64,000 nucleotides of DNA, taken from G963664835 sp965220775 (GTDB lineage: Bacteria; Chloroflexota; UBA6077; FW602-bin22; JBCLEL01). Within the stretch, counting starts at the first letter, position 1. Every line of letters starts with the position of its first letter. The position numbers and the translations under genes are program-made. The notes below the pieces were generated by a model that searched no databases, was not told the DNA's origin, and saw only the letters and a list, made by a program, of their open reading frames with translations. Location: the NCBI GenBank assembly GCA_965220775.1, contig OZ244845.1:3162001-3226000 (forward strand), in the 5' to 3' direction. This document shows positions 36,221 to 44,700 of this stretch, in pieces.

Positions 36221-36894
36221 TGGACTACATTGTACGGTCTCAACCCAGCTACAGCCTTCTTGAAGTTACGCTGGATGTCGGCGAGCAACTGGTTGCCGAG
36301 GCTGGAGCAATGGCATGGATGACCCCTAACATCCAGGTGCAAACGTCCTCTAGGGGTGGAATATTGTCAGGATTGAACCGTGCCGTCCTAGGTGGAGAGA
36401 GCTTCTTTCAGAATACCTACGAGGCACAAGAAAACCGTGGCACCATCGGTCTCGCGCCGGGGCAACCAGGTGACGTGATGGCGTACCGCTTGGACGGTGG
36501 GAGCCTGCTGCTTGAGAAGGGTGCGTATTTGGCGTCCACGCCGGGGGTCACCACCAGCACCGACTTCCAGGGCCTCCGCGGGCTTTTCAACGAAGGAATG
36601 TTCGTCCTCCGTGTCTCCGGCACCGGTCTGCTGTTCTTCAACGCCTACGGCGACGTTCAAGAGATCGACGTTGAGGGCTCGTACGTCGTTGACAATGGAC
36701 ACGCTGTGGCCTGGGAGCCCACGCTTGGATACCGACTCACTCGCGCCGCACGAATCCGGTCGTTCCTCTTCTCCGACCAGATCATCATGGAGTATTCGGG
36801 TCACGGGAAGCTTTGGGTACAGTCCAGAAACCCACGATCGCTGTCTGACTGGGTTTTCCCCTTCCGTGGCGTAAAGTCGAGTAACGACAACTAG
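36220..36894 (+). CDS. AIM24 / TIGR00266-family protein 3
   Basis: A 224-residue AIM24-family protein starting with GTG at 36220 behind GAGGGA, one base inside the previous gene's stop. Family blocks: LDVGEQLVAEAGAMAWM, GGESFFQNTYE, LFFNAYGDVQEI and HAVAWEPTLGY. The stop codon TAG (36892-36894) straddles the left end of IS630 copy 2: TA is the duplicated target and G is the first base of the IS. The uninterrupted sequence (AAC-TA-GATACC) would also read TAG, so the insertion left the protein unchanged. Confidence 0.85.
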   Translation: MDYIVRSQPSYSLLEVTLDVGEQLVAEAGAMAWMTPNIQVQTSSRGGILSGLNRAVLGGESFFQNTYEAQENRGTIGLAPGQPGDVMAYRLDGGSLLLEKGAYLASTPGVTTSTDFQGLRGLFNEGMFVLRVSGTGLLFFNAYGDVQEIDVEGSYVVDNGHAVAWEPTLGYRLTRAARIRSFLFSDQIIMEYSGHGKLWVQSRNPRSLSDWVFPFRGVKSSNDN

Positions 36895-37979
36895 TGTCCT
36901 GTCTCTAAAGTACGGTGACAAAAGCGAGCTACATTAGCCAGTATCTGATCGGATGTCTTGGTCCATACGAACGGCTTGGGATCCTCGTTGGTGACGTCCA
37001 AGTAATGGTAGATGGCAGCTTCAAGTTCACGGCTGCTCTGGTGTGCTCCACGACGCAGTTGCTTTTCGGTAAGAAGGGCAAACCACCGCTCCACCAAGTT
37101 GAGCCAGGAAGCGCTGGTGGGGGTGAAGTGTACTTGGAAGCGCGGTCTCTTGGCGAACCACCTCCGTATGAGGGCAGTCTTGTGTGTGCCGTAGTTGTCC
37201 AAGATCAGGTGCACATCAAGGTCATTGGGTACAGAAGCCTCGATAGTATCGAGGAACTTACGGAATTCGACCGAGCGGTGACGCTTGTGGCACCGGCCAA
37301 TCACTTTGCCGGTCCTGGTGTCGAGAGCGGCAAACAGGGAGGTAGTGCCATGCCGAACGTAATCATGGGTGCGCCTCTCCGCCTGGCCTGGGCGCATGGG
37401 CAACAGCGGCCGCGTGCGGTCCAGTGCCTGGATCTGAGTCTTCTCGTCGACACACATGACCAATGCCCTGTCCGGCGGGTCGAGGTAGAGACCCACAATG
37501 TCACGAACTTTCTCGACAAAGAGCGGGTCCGCCGACAGCTTGAAGGTCTCGGTGCGGTGAGGCTGCAGCGCGAAGGCACGCCATATGCGGCTGATGGTGC
37601 TCCGACTCAGCCCAGAGCGCCGGGCCATTGAGCGCGTGCTCCAGTGTGTTGCCTCCGCCGGAGTAGTCTCCAATGTCAGTGTCACGACTCTCTCCACCTC
37701 AGCATCAGTGATTCTGCGCGGCGCTCCAGATCGTGGCTCGTCCACCAGACCGTCCAAGCGACGTTCCAAGAACCGAGACCGCCACTTTCCCACCGTAGGT
37801 TTCGACAGATTCAACCCTGCCGCCACATCGGTGTTCGTCTTGCCTTCGGCGCACCTCAGAACGATTCGGGCTCGCTGCGCCAACGCCTGGGCCGTCTTCG
37901 GGCGGCGAACCCACTGTTCCAACGTCTCCTTTTCCTCCTCGGAAAGACTCAATGGTGGGATTGGGCGGCCAAGGCGCAT
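36891..37979 (-). CDS. IS630-family transposase, copy 2
   Basis: A 362-residue transposase nearly identical to copy 1, with the same D178, D261 and E297 triad and the same start (ATG 37979 after AGGAG). Visible differences from copy 1 include P for T near residue 8, G for E near 55, D for N in the NEDPKPF segment and H for C near the end. Its TAG stop uses the target TA plus the next flanking base. It is oriented against the AIM24 gene cluster, and the two stop codons overlap in a CTAG. Confidence 0.95.
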   Translation of the reverse strand: MRLGRPIPPLSLSEEEKETLEQWVRRPKTAQALAQRARIVLRCAEGKTNTDVAAGLNLSKPTVGKWRSRFLERRLDGLVDEPRSGAPRRITDAEVERVVTLTLETTPAEATHWSTRSMARRSGLSRSTISRIWRAFALQPHRTETFKLSADPLFVEKVRDIVGLYLDPPDRALVMCVDEKTQIQALDRTRPLLPMRPGQAERRTHDYVRHGTTSLFAALDTRTGKVIGRCHKRHRSVEFRKFLDTIEASVPNDLDVHLILDNYGTHKTALIRRWFAKRPRFQVHFTPTSASWLNLVERWFALLTEKQLRRGAHQSSRELEAAIYHYLDVTNEDPKPFVWTKTSDQILANVARFCHRTLETGH

Positions 37980-38060
37980 AAGCATCCTCCTGTTGAAGTT
38001 GTGCTGAAGGGTACAACAGCGCCGCACACTTACGCAACTAACTTTAGAGACAGGACACTA
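36892..38060 (-). mobile_element. IS630-family insertion sequence, copy 2
   Basis: The span includes the TA duplication at both ends; 1169 bases, the same as copy 1, in the opposite orientation. Both terminal repeats read GTGTCCTGTCTCTAAAGT inward, so the repeat is perfect here. The target sequence AACTAG is shared with copy 1. It sits exactly at the stop codon of an AIM24-family gene. Confidence 0.95.
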
Positions 38061-38461
38061 GATACCAGTTTTTGCAAAACAAACGGGACCTATCACTGCC
38101 ACGGTCGCCCATCTGGGCCTTGCCGGATCGAACCTAGTCGACGAGCGCTCCCCCGTCAACATCACGCTGATCGCTTCGTAATCAGAGCGGAACCTACGCG
38201 CTACTCACGCAGCGAGATTATCAATTTCGATGCCGATGATGGCTTCCGTTATTGCCCGCCGACTTCGTTGCCGGCGACTCTGGCTTGCTAGCCGGAGATC
38301 TCAGGCATGTGCGGTTGCCTGGCCCATAAGGATTCGCGTTGTCATGATGATCGGCCGGAACGGGCCGATGGTAGGGAATAGGGAAACCCACTCAGTGTGA
38401 ATAACTAACTTTGGATTCGTCCTTCCGACCACGCTAGAATAGCAGGGGCTCGGAAATCAGC
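38061..38461. other. Gap after the IS, no gene
   Basis: No coding frame, tRNA or terminator stands out. TTTTTGCAAAACAAACGG at 38068-38086 matches the core motif of the repeats at 4906-5060 and 21001-21145, as a single copy. Confidence 0.4.
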
Positions 38462-38737
38462 TTATCCCCCAGCCGCAGCCGGCACAATTGATACTGCTTC
38501 GCCATCCTTAATTTCGGTGGCAAGTCCGTCGCGGAAACGTATATCCTCACCGTCGACAAAAAAATTGATGAATTGGCGAATTTCGCCGGATTCGTCGCAC
38601 AGTCTTTCTCGAATTCCTGGGAAGCTCTCTTCAAGTCCCTCGATTACTTCCCGGACATTGCTGGCATTCACCTGGACTTCCCGCTGGTTATTAGTCAGTC
38701 GCCGGAGCGGGGTCGGCACCTTGACCTTTACTGACAT
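38462..38737 (-). CDS. MoaD/ThiS-family sulfur carrier (ends in Gly-Gly)
   Basis: A 91-residue ubiquitin-fold protein: MSVKVKVPTPLRRLTNNQREVQV at the start, then a charged helix, FVDGEDIRF, and the C-terminus VSIVPAAAGG. The terminal Gly-Gly is what an E1-like enzyme adenylates and converts to a thiocarboxylate, so it should act as a sulfide donor. It is the last gene of the riboswitch-led operon with the threonine-synthase-like enzyme and the NIL protein, 54 bases after the NIL gene. That context favours homocysteine or methionine (or cysteine) synthesis over molybdopterin or thiamine. The ATG follows AGGAG. No activating enzyme is encoded nearby. Confidence 0.88.
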   Translation of the reverse strand: MSVKVKVPTPLRRLTNNQREVQVNASNVREVIEGLEESFPGIRERLCDESGEIRQFINFFVDGEDIRFRDGLATEIKDGEAVSIVPAAAGG

Positions 38738-38791
38738 CTGGCAACTCCTATTCAGAAATTAGCTAATGCTAAAGGGGCGAGCCAATTCCAT

Positions 38792-39034
38792 TCAGCCGGC
38801 AATGATATCGCCCTCGACCGGCTCGACAATCACGCCCTGTTCCTCGGCCCACTGCAACGCTTGGCCCACGACATCTTCTTGCCCGTCGACTTCCAGAACA
38901 ACCCAACCCAAGTCGGACGTCACGTTGGCCCTGCGAATATTCGTCACAACCTCAAAATTCTTGCTCATCAAATAAATGATTGGCTGTGTAATCAAGTTGG
39001 AAGGAAAAACCAACTTGACACGTCGTTTAACCAA
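38792..39034 (-). CDS. NIL-domain protein
   Basis: An 80-residue protein that is almost entirely one NIL domain, the small ferredoxin-like fold first seen at the end of the methionine importer ATPase MetN. The pattern is KLVFPSNLITQPIIYLMSKNFEVVTNIRRANV...GWVVLEVDGQEDVVGQAL.WAEEQGV. TTG 39034 is preferred because GGAGAGG precedes it; TTG 39049 is also in frame. NIL domains are tied to methionine metabolism, as sensors or as parts of homocysteine-forming systems in methanogens. It sits between a threonine-synthase-like enzyme and a sulfur carrier, 18 bases after the former. Confidence 0.85.
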   Translation of the reverse strand: MVKRRVKLVFPSNLITQPIIYLMSKNFEVVTNIRRANVTSDLGWVVLEVDGQEDVVGQALQWAEEQGVIVEPVEGDIIAG

Positions 39035-39052
39035 AGCTGTCCTCTCCAACCG

Positions 39053-40303
39053 CTAGCCGACCGGCAAGGCAACGGGGGAACGCTGCTCCATCAATTCTTC
39101 GAACGCCTCCAATGTTGGCTCAATTAGATACGGCTGCTCGACTTGGCCGATGATAGCCTCTTGGGTCTTTAGGCCATTGCCAGTGATATAAGCAACAGTC
39201 AACGCGTCGCGCGGTATTCGGCCATCTTCCGCCATTTTCTTGAGCACCGCCACGGTAACGCCGCCTGCCGTCTCAGCGAATATTCCTTCTGTAGTCGCCA
39301 GCAACTTGATGCCTTCGACGATCTCCTGATCGTTGGCAACGTCCGCGCTTCCACCGGTCTCGCGCAATATCCTCAGGACGTATACAGCGTCTGCCGGATT
39401 TCCAATGGCCAATGATTTGGCTATTGTATCTGGACGGACGGGCCGGGCGTGGGTTTGCCCTTCGCGAAAAGCTGTAACAATCGGCGAGCAACCGAGAGCT
39501 TGGGCGCCGTTCATCACAGTTGGCACCTCGTCAATCAAGCCTACCTCGGCCAGCTCATTATAGCCCTTCCAAATCTTCGTGAATTGGGCGCCGGACGCAA
39601 TAGGCACTACGACGTGGTCGGGAGCGCGCCAGCCGAGTTGCTCGGCTACTTCGAAGGCCAATGTCTTGCTGCCTTCCGAGTAATAGGGACGGATGTTGAT
39701 ATTGACGAAAGCCCAGTTATACTCGTCCGCCACCTCGCTGCACAGCCGGTTGACGTCATCGTAGTTGCCGTTGATAGCTACGATCTTTGGCCCATAGATC
39801 GCGGTGCCCAGGACTTTGCCCTGTTCCAGATCACTCGGTATGAAGACACACGCCTTCATACCCGCGCGAGCGGCGTGGGCCGCGACGGCACAGGCCAAAT
39901 TCCCAGTAGATGCGCAAGAAAGGGTGTCGAAGCCGAACTCAAGAGCTTTAGAGCTAGCTACCGAGACCACTCTATCCTTGAACGAATAGCTGGGATTCAC
40001 GCAATCGTTCTTCAGGTAAAGATTATCCAGGCCGAGCGCTTGGCCCAAGTTCGCCGCCTTTATCAGCGGCGTGTAGCCGGCCCCAATATCGACAACGCGA
40101 TCGCTATCAATCGGAAGGAAGTCGCGATAACGCCAAATCGTTGGAGGACCGGCGGCGATCCTCTCGCGTGTTACAGTCGATCTTATCCCGTCATAGTCAT
40201 AGTCTATTTCTAGGGGGCCAAAGCAGAACTCGCATACATGGTTTGGCTCGATCGGATAGCTGCGTCCACATTCGCAGCACTTTAGGCCGGTTGCAAAGCT
40301 CAT
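39053..40303 (-). CDS. thrC: Threonine-synthase-like PLP enzyme
   Basis: A 416-residue fold-type II PLP enzyme. An N-terminal zinc ribbon (CCECG..., CEFCFG; Cys at 9, 12, 24 and 27) precedes the catalytic domain. The PLP lysine is K109 in NPSYSFKDR, and the phosphate loop is ASTGNLACAVAAH. By family this makes threonine from O-phosphohomoserine. However, the operon is headed by a SAM-I riboswitch and contains a NIL protein and a sulfur carrier, so it may instead use sulfide to make homocysteine from the same substrate. That is inference from context. The start is ATG 40303 (MSFATGLKC), nine bases after AGGAG; the longer upstream frame would run through the riboswitch terminator. Confidence 0.85.
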   Translation of the reverse strand: MSFATGLKCCECGRSYPIEPNHVCEFCFGPLEIDYDYDGIRSTVTRERIAAGPPTIWRYRDFLPIDSDRVVDIGAGYTPLIKAANLGQALGLDNLYLKNDCVNPSYSFKDRVVSVASSKALEFGFDTLSCASTGNLACAVAAHAARAGMKACVFIPSDLEQGKVLGTAIYGPKIVAINGNYDDVNRLCSEVADEYNWAFVNINIRPYYSEGSKTLAFEVAEQLGWRAPDHVVVPIASGAQFTKIWKGYNELAEVGLIDEVPTVMNGAQALGCSPIVTAFREGQTHARPVRPDTIAKSLAIGNPADAVYVLRILRETGGSADVANDQEIVEGIKLLATTEGIFAETAGGVTVAVLKKMAEDGRIPRDALTVAYITGNGLKTQEAIIGQVEQPYLIEPTLEAFEELMEQRSPVALPVG

Positions 40304-40463
40304 CTGGCAATACTCCTGGATCGGCTTGGGATGACGTACTCTACCCCAGATGAGCGATGGAAAACCGCATAACACTGCGAAGCCAACTAGCCGTTGCGCG
40401 AAGCGGAACCACTCTACGCTGGCATCCGCTAAACGCAGTGCTAAGCAGCGGCTGGCAAGGGGC

Positions 40464-40492
40464 ACAAATAAACCCCTGCTGAGACAGGGGCC
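40464..40492 (-). terminator. Intrinsic terminator of the SAM-I riboswitch
   Basis: Read on the - strand, CCCCTG and CAGGGG (40473-40490) form a hairpin with a six-base loop, extended by flanking bases and followed by TTTATTT. It lies between the aptamer and thrC, so it is the OFF structure that forms when SAM is bound. Confidence 0.75.
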
Positions 40493-40505
40493 TCAAATCG
40501 GGCTC

Positions 40506-40612
40506 CCCCTTATCTCGCAGACACTTGGCCTGCCGGAGTTGGCACCTGGCGGATAGACCACTGGTTGCCGGGCTTCACAGGGCCGGTTCCCTCCACCTCT
40601 CTGGATAAGAGC
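40506..40612 (-). promoter_or_regulatory. SAM-I (S-box) riboswitch
   Basis: Read on the - strand from 40612, all S-box landmarks appear in order. The P1 strand CTCTTATC is followed by AGAGAGGTGGAGGGA, then CCGGCCCTGTGAAGCCCGGC-AACC (P2/P3 and kink turn), GGTGCCAACTCC-GGCAG (P4 side), and the closing strand GAGATAAG. A terminator hairpin follows. The element would shut down the downstream thrC-NIL-sulfur-carrier operon when S-adenosylmethionine is plentiful. Confidence 0.93.
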
Positions 40613-40634
40613 TGGGCCTATTCAATTTGGCTAG

Positions 40635-40664
40635 AAGATACCAGAGCGTGTGTGGCAATGTCAA
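40635..40664 (-). promoter_or_regulatory. Promoter of the riboswitch operon
   Basis: On the - strand, TTGACA (40664-40659) and TATCTT (40640-40635) are 18 bases apart. Transcription would begin near 40628, about 15 bases before the riboswitch aptamer. Confidence 0.65.
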
Positions 40665-41323
40665 GCAACTCAGAGTCGCCCCGCGGTTATTCGTTCACTA
40701 CCCCCGGATGCCGCCAATAGGGAGGTTACGGATGCTTGAGGCTCCTCATTCATTCGGGGAGGGAGAGGTTCTTTGCGGAGACAATATCTGGCGGTAGCGA
40801 ACGATATTCAACCCCGACTCAAATGGGAGGCCTTCGGATCGGGTGAGAATGGAAAAGGAGCACAGATGGGTCGAGCAGCGGGAGGTGTGAGTGGTCGAGG
40901 CCAAGGAGTTAGGGATCTAACCAGCAGAAGAGTAAGACTGGCCGGGAGTTGAACAGGTGGGCCGGACTCGACGATTGTGGCGAAAGAGAAGCGATTAGAC
41001 TTGGTCAGGCTGGGAGATGTGAAGTTCAATGCGCGCTCTGAGGGTGGAAGAGGCCGGCTGCGAAGAACTGGTCGGATAATTGAGAAATCGTTGGACGATG
41101 GAGAACGGGTTGCACTGGGTTGGCGACGTGGCGTGGAATGATGACCCTACAAAGGCACGCAAGACTTATCTAGCTCTGGCTACAGTCGAGAACTTGGGAT
41201 CAACCCGATTAGCTACTTCTTGCCGCACTGGATTAAAGTGATGCTATTGACTTGCCGCTAAGGGCATCCTTAGAATCTATTTCATTGATGTTCCAACCGT
41301 CTGCACTCCAAATACACCTTTAG
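40665..41323. other. Gap, no gene
   Basis: Between the riboswitch promoter and the Nudix gene I see no supported coding frame, RNA or repeat on either strand. Short open frames (for example 40808-41029 on the - strand) have no start site or family signal. Confidence 0.4.
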
Positions 41324-41800
41324 ATGAAGTTCTGTCCTAATTGCGCGAACCCTCTCACAGAGATACTGATCGAAAGGCGTTTGCGTCCCCACTGCACGGC
41401 TTGTGGATTCATTCACTACACCGGCCCAAAAGTTGCGGTTGGCGTTATCATCTCGCGGAATGGGGCGATTCTGCTCAACCGGCGGGATATAGACCCGGGC
41501 CGGGGTCTCTGGAGCTTTCCGTCGGGATATGTTGACGTTGGCGAAGGACTCACCGACGCAGCTCGGCGGGAAGTGCGAGAGGAGACCGGCGTAGAGGTAG
41601 AGATTGGGCGACTGATTGGCGTTTACGATAGCCCGAATAGGCCAGTCGTCTTCATCGTCTATGCTGCGACTGCGGTCCGTGGGGAGCCGATGGCCGGTCA
41701 AGAGGTCCAAGAAGTCGGATACTTCTTGCCAAACCAACTCCCCGAAATGGCATTCGATCACGATGAGCAGATCATCTCCGACTGGTTGGAAGTCGGCTAA
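41324..41800 (+). CDS. Nudix hydrolase with N-terminal zinc ribbon (NADH pyrophosphatase-like)
   Basis: A 158-residue protein. An N-terminal zinc ribbon (CPNC at 4-7 and CTAC at 24-27) is followed by a Nudix domain whose box is complete: GYVDVGEGLTDAARREVREE plus TGV. The ribbon-Nudix order matches the NudC-like and related diphosphatases, which cleave nucleoside diphosphate linkages such as NADH or capped RNA; the protein is shorter than NudC. The ATG at 41324 has a poor upstream site. It stands alone on the + strand. Confidence 0.88.
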   Translation: MKFCPNCANPLTEILIERRLRPHCTACGFIHYTGPKVAVGVIISRNGAILLNRRDIDPGRGLWSFPSGYVDVGEGLTDAARREVREETGVEVEIGRLIGVYDSPNRPVVFIVYAATAVRGEPMAGQEVQEVGYFLPNQLPEMAFDHDEQIISDWLEVG

Positions 41801-42047
41801 AGGATAGGTCTTAATCCTCTCCAACGGCGAGAGCACGAGAGTGGCCGGCTTGGCAAGCGTCTGTCTCAGCATTGATTGTAAAAGCATGGCGTCGTGAGAG
41901 TACTTACGGCACTTTGACTACCACGACTATGCGTGAACAGAGCTAGGATCTCGGCTATATGTATTGAGTTCCTTTCAATTCGTACTTTTCTGTGAGTACT
42001 AGCCACGACTTGTTGTGAAGCAGTAACCCAACGTCGGGAGGAGCCGA

Positions 42048-43934
42048 GTGACAATAGTCAGGAAACCAATGATCGAGGGGGTCAGGTACCAAGCGGAAGT
42101 CCCAGACACGTTAGATCTGGCCGATCGCGCCAAGCTGGCGTTAAATGGCCTCGGTGGTTCCTTAGACCCTGATCTCAGCTACGAGATGTATTTCTTTATC
42201 CGCTACTGTACGAACCCGCCCTTTATGTTTCATTGGGGTTACGATCCAACCAACGAACCCAAGTTCGCCGAGTCATTTCCGCTGATGCGGATAGCATCCG
42301 GCAGCGACCTATACGACGAAGCGGAGCATGGTCTGATGGAGGCGCTGGTGGGTCGTCTCTCAGCGGATGACGGCTTGTACTATGCTTCCTTTAGTGAAGA
42401 TCGGCCCTGGCATGCGCTGGGTCATCGTGGATACGAGCAGTCAACCGAAGATTTTGCAAACGTGGCGGGCAATGGCCGTATGCTTCGTGCGATGGTGACT
42501 TGGCGGGAGCGGGATGGCGATTCCAAATGGGACAATCGAATTCGGGCGCTGGTCCGCGGATTGGATAAGATCGCCGTTCATAAGAAGGACTATGCCTATT
42601 ACCCTGATGGCGGCTTTGGAGAGGCGTTCACCTACCCTAAGTCGGGATGGCGCAGCACCCGTGAGCCTATGGACGAGCACGAGGGTGGCGAGGGCTCGGC
42701 AACAGCCTACCAGGGTCACCAAGTACAGGGTTTGGCCCGCTGGTACGCGATGAGCGGAGATGAACGTGCCTTGGAGTTGGCTCGCAAGCTGACTAACTTC
42801 GTTACCCAGCCCAAGTTTTGGCGAGGTGATCCGGATCCCGTGTTAGTTGCAGGCGGCGAGCAGGGCCACTTTGATTCTCATTTTCACGCGCGGGCGATTG
42901 TCTTGCGAGGAGTACTCGACTACGCAATCCTCACCAATAATGAACGCCTCAAGGAGTTTGTCCGCCGCAGCTATGAATATGCCCGCATGTTCGCGATCCC
43001 GCGCATTGGTTGGGCGCCTACTTCCGGCCCAAAGTCGTTTGACATTGGTTTTGGTGGGAGCGAGGGGTGCTTTCTGGGCGACTGGGTGGCGCTTGGCATC
43101 CGCCTCAGTGACGCCGGGGTTGGCGACTTTTGGGACGACGTGGACTGTGTGGTAAGAAATCATCTGATTGAGGCACAATTCAGCGATCCAGCGTTGTTGA
43201 TTAGGGCTTCGGAAGCCGGTCCGGCGCGTCCACCTGGATCGCAATGGGACATGCACCATCTCGCCGGATATGAACCCACCACCTTCTTTCCAGGTCAAGA
43301 GGCTACGGAAAACGTGATCCAACGAACACTGGGAACATTCGCCGGCTGGACAGGAGTGACCTCAATTCAGCGCCCGTGGGTGATGCAGTGTTGCACTGGC
43401 AATGGGACTCAGGGTTTGTACTACGCCTGGGAAGGAATCGTTCGCTGCAGCGATGGCGAGAGCGCACAAGTGAATCTCTTGCTCAATCGCGCCTCTCCCT
43501 GGTTGGACGTCGATAGTTATCTGCCCTACGAAGGCAAGGTAGTTATCAAGAACAAGACTGCTCAGCGTGTTTCTATCCGAATCTCATCTTGGATAGACCG
43601 GCGCAAGATACGCCTGGATGTCAACGACCAGCCAAGGACGCCGTTCTGGGTTGGGAACTACGTAGTCATTGACGGGCTAAAGCACTCCGATCAGATTACG
43701 CTACAGTTCCCAGTGGTACAGGAGACGATCCGCTATACGGCCCTTGCTCGAGCCTGGCGTTCCGAGACGAACTATGCGTGCAGTTTCCGGGGCAATACGC
43801 TAGTGGAGATTTCACCGCGTGACGAGTCGCCGGGCATCTATCCCATCTACCAACGGAATCATCTGAGGAAAGGCGGCGCAACTCCGATGAAGACGATCCA
43901 GCGTTTCTCGGGTACGCCTCTGGTCCGATGGTGA
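42048..43934 (+). CDS. GH127-like (DUF1680) putative glycoside hydrolase
   Basis: A 628-residue cytoplasmic protein. The first two thirds are helical, with repeating pairs such as GHQVQGLARWYAMSGDERALELARKL and VLRGVLDYAILTNNERLKEFVRRSYE, as expected for an (alpha/alpha)6 barrel. Around C448-C449 the motif MQCCTGNGTQGLYYAWEGIV resembles the Cys-Cys region that holds zinc and the nucleophile in GH127 beta-L-arabinofuranosidases. The last third is beta-rich (YLPYEGKVVIKNKTAQRVSIRISSW). GTG 42048 follows GGGAGGAG. Family by eye; sugar specificity unknown. There is no signal peptide, so the substrate would be imported oligosaccharide. Confidence 0.65.
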   Translation: MTIVRKPMIEGVRYQAEVPDTLDLADRAKLALNGLGGSLDPDLSYEMYFFIRYCTNPPFMFHWGYDPTNEPKFAESFPLMRIASGSDLYDEAEHGLMEALVGRLSADDGLYYASFSEDRPWHALGHRGYEQSTEDFANVAGNGRMLRAMVTWRERDGDSKWDNRIRALVRGLDKIAVHKKDYAYYPDGGFGEAFTYPKSGWRSTREPMDEHEGGEGSATAYQGHQVQGLARWYAMSGDERALELARKLTNFVTQPKFWRGDPDPVLVAGGEQGHFDSHFHARAIVLRGVLDYAILTNNERLKEFVRRSYEYARMFAIPRIGWAPTSGPKSFDIGFGGSEGCFLGDWVALGIRLSDAGVGDFWDDVDCVVRNHLIEAQFSDPALLIRASEAGPARPPGSQWDMHHLAGYEPTTFFPGQEATENVIQRTLGTFAGWTGVTSIQRPWVMQCCTGNGTQGLYYAWEGIVRCSDGESAQVNLLLNRASPWLDVDSYLPYEGKVVIKNKTAQRVSIRISSWIDRRKIRLDVNDQPRTPFWVGNYVVIDGLKHSDQITLQFPVVQETIRYTALARAWRSETNYACSFRGNTLVEISPRDESPGIYPIYQRNHLRKGGATPMKTIQRFSGTPLVRW

Positions 43935-44247
43935 CCACGGCGGACGCTTTCTTACTCGATAGCTAAATTGCTCCAAGAATCAGCTACTAAGATTGTCTCG
44001 ATTGTATGCGGATACCCAGGATTGACCGACATCGAGAGACCAGTTTGTGGCGCCGGCGTCTCGTCTGGGCCTGAAGCCACTCCAAATAGGAAACCCGGCT
44101 CGATGGCTTGTCGGACCCAGTCCAATTTCATCCCAGATTGAAGGGGTGTTGACGCACGGCTAGACGGCAGCTTGATTCCAGGAGTTGGCACGACTATTGT
44201 GCGCAGCTCAGGAGTTCGTACTGCCTGAAATATAGGGAGGCCGAAGT
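43935..44247. other. Gap with an open - strand frame of uncertain status
   Basis: On the - strand a frame is open from before 44230 to a stop at 43952. It reads TIVVPTPGIKLPSSRASTPL...GFLFGVASGPDETPAP. It has no start codon with a ribosome site and I cannot place it; it could be a gene fragment. The GGGAGG at 44232 belongs to the next + strand gene. Confidence 0.3.
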
Positions 44248-44682
44248 ATGAAGTCGTGGCGCAAATCGTTAGCAGTCCTGGGCGGGATTACCGCGGTCGC
44301 GGTCTTGCTCAACGAGCTTTACTATCCCTACAACAAGGAGGTCAGCCAGTTCATCTGGGACTTCGTAGCCGATCCGGCGGCGCTGATAGTCATAGGCCTC
44401 AATGTCCTGGTCAACGTGGGCGATTCACTGCGAATTCGCGGCAAGGCCGGTAATCACCTGGCCCAGTGGCCCCGGGACGTGGTCACAGCCCTGGTTGCGA
44501 TCGTATGGGTTCGCTTCCTTATGCAATACGCGGACAAAATTGCCCCTGACCACGAAGCCACTGCCGGGCTGTGGGGGCACCTTACCGCCCTGGCAATTGT
44601 CATTCTGGCCTTTGAATCCATTTCCTTGTGGTGGTCCGGCAGGGCGGCTATGGAGGTTCCAGTCGAACCCGAATCTGACTGA
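44248..44682 (+). CDS. Small integral membrane protein, function unknown
   Basis: A 144-residue protein with three or four hydrophobic segments: about 8-25 (LAVLGGITAVAVLLNELYY), 44-60 (ALIVIGLNVLVNV), 80-95 (VVTALVAIVWVRFLM) and 108-130 (LWGHLTALAIVILAFESISLWW). I do not recognise a family. The ATG follows GGGAGG with good spacing. Neighbours are a GH127-like gene and, on the other strand, a cupin; neither suggests a role. Confidence 0.7.
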   Translation: MKSWRKSLAVLGGITAVAVLLNELYYPYNKEVSQFIWDFVADPAALIVIGLNVLVNVGDSLRIRGKAGNHLAQWPRDVVTALVAIVWVRFLMQYADKIAPDHEATAGLWGHLTALAIVILAFESISLWWSGRAAMEVPVEPESD

Positions 44683-44700
44683 CCGCTATTCGGAGGCCGG

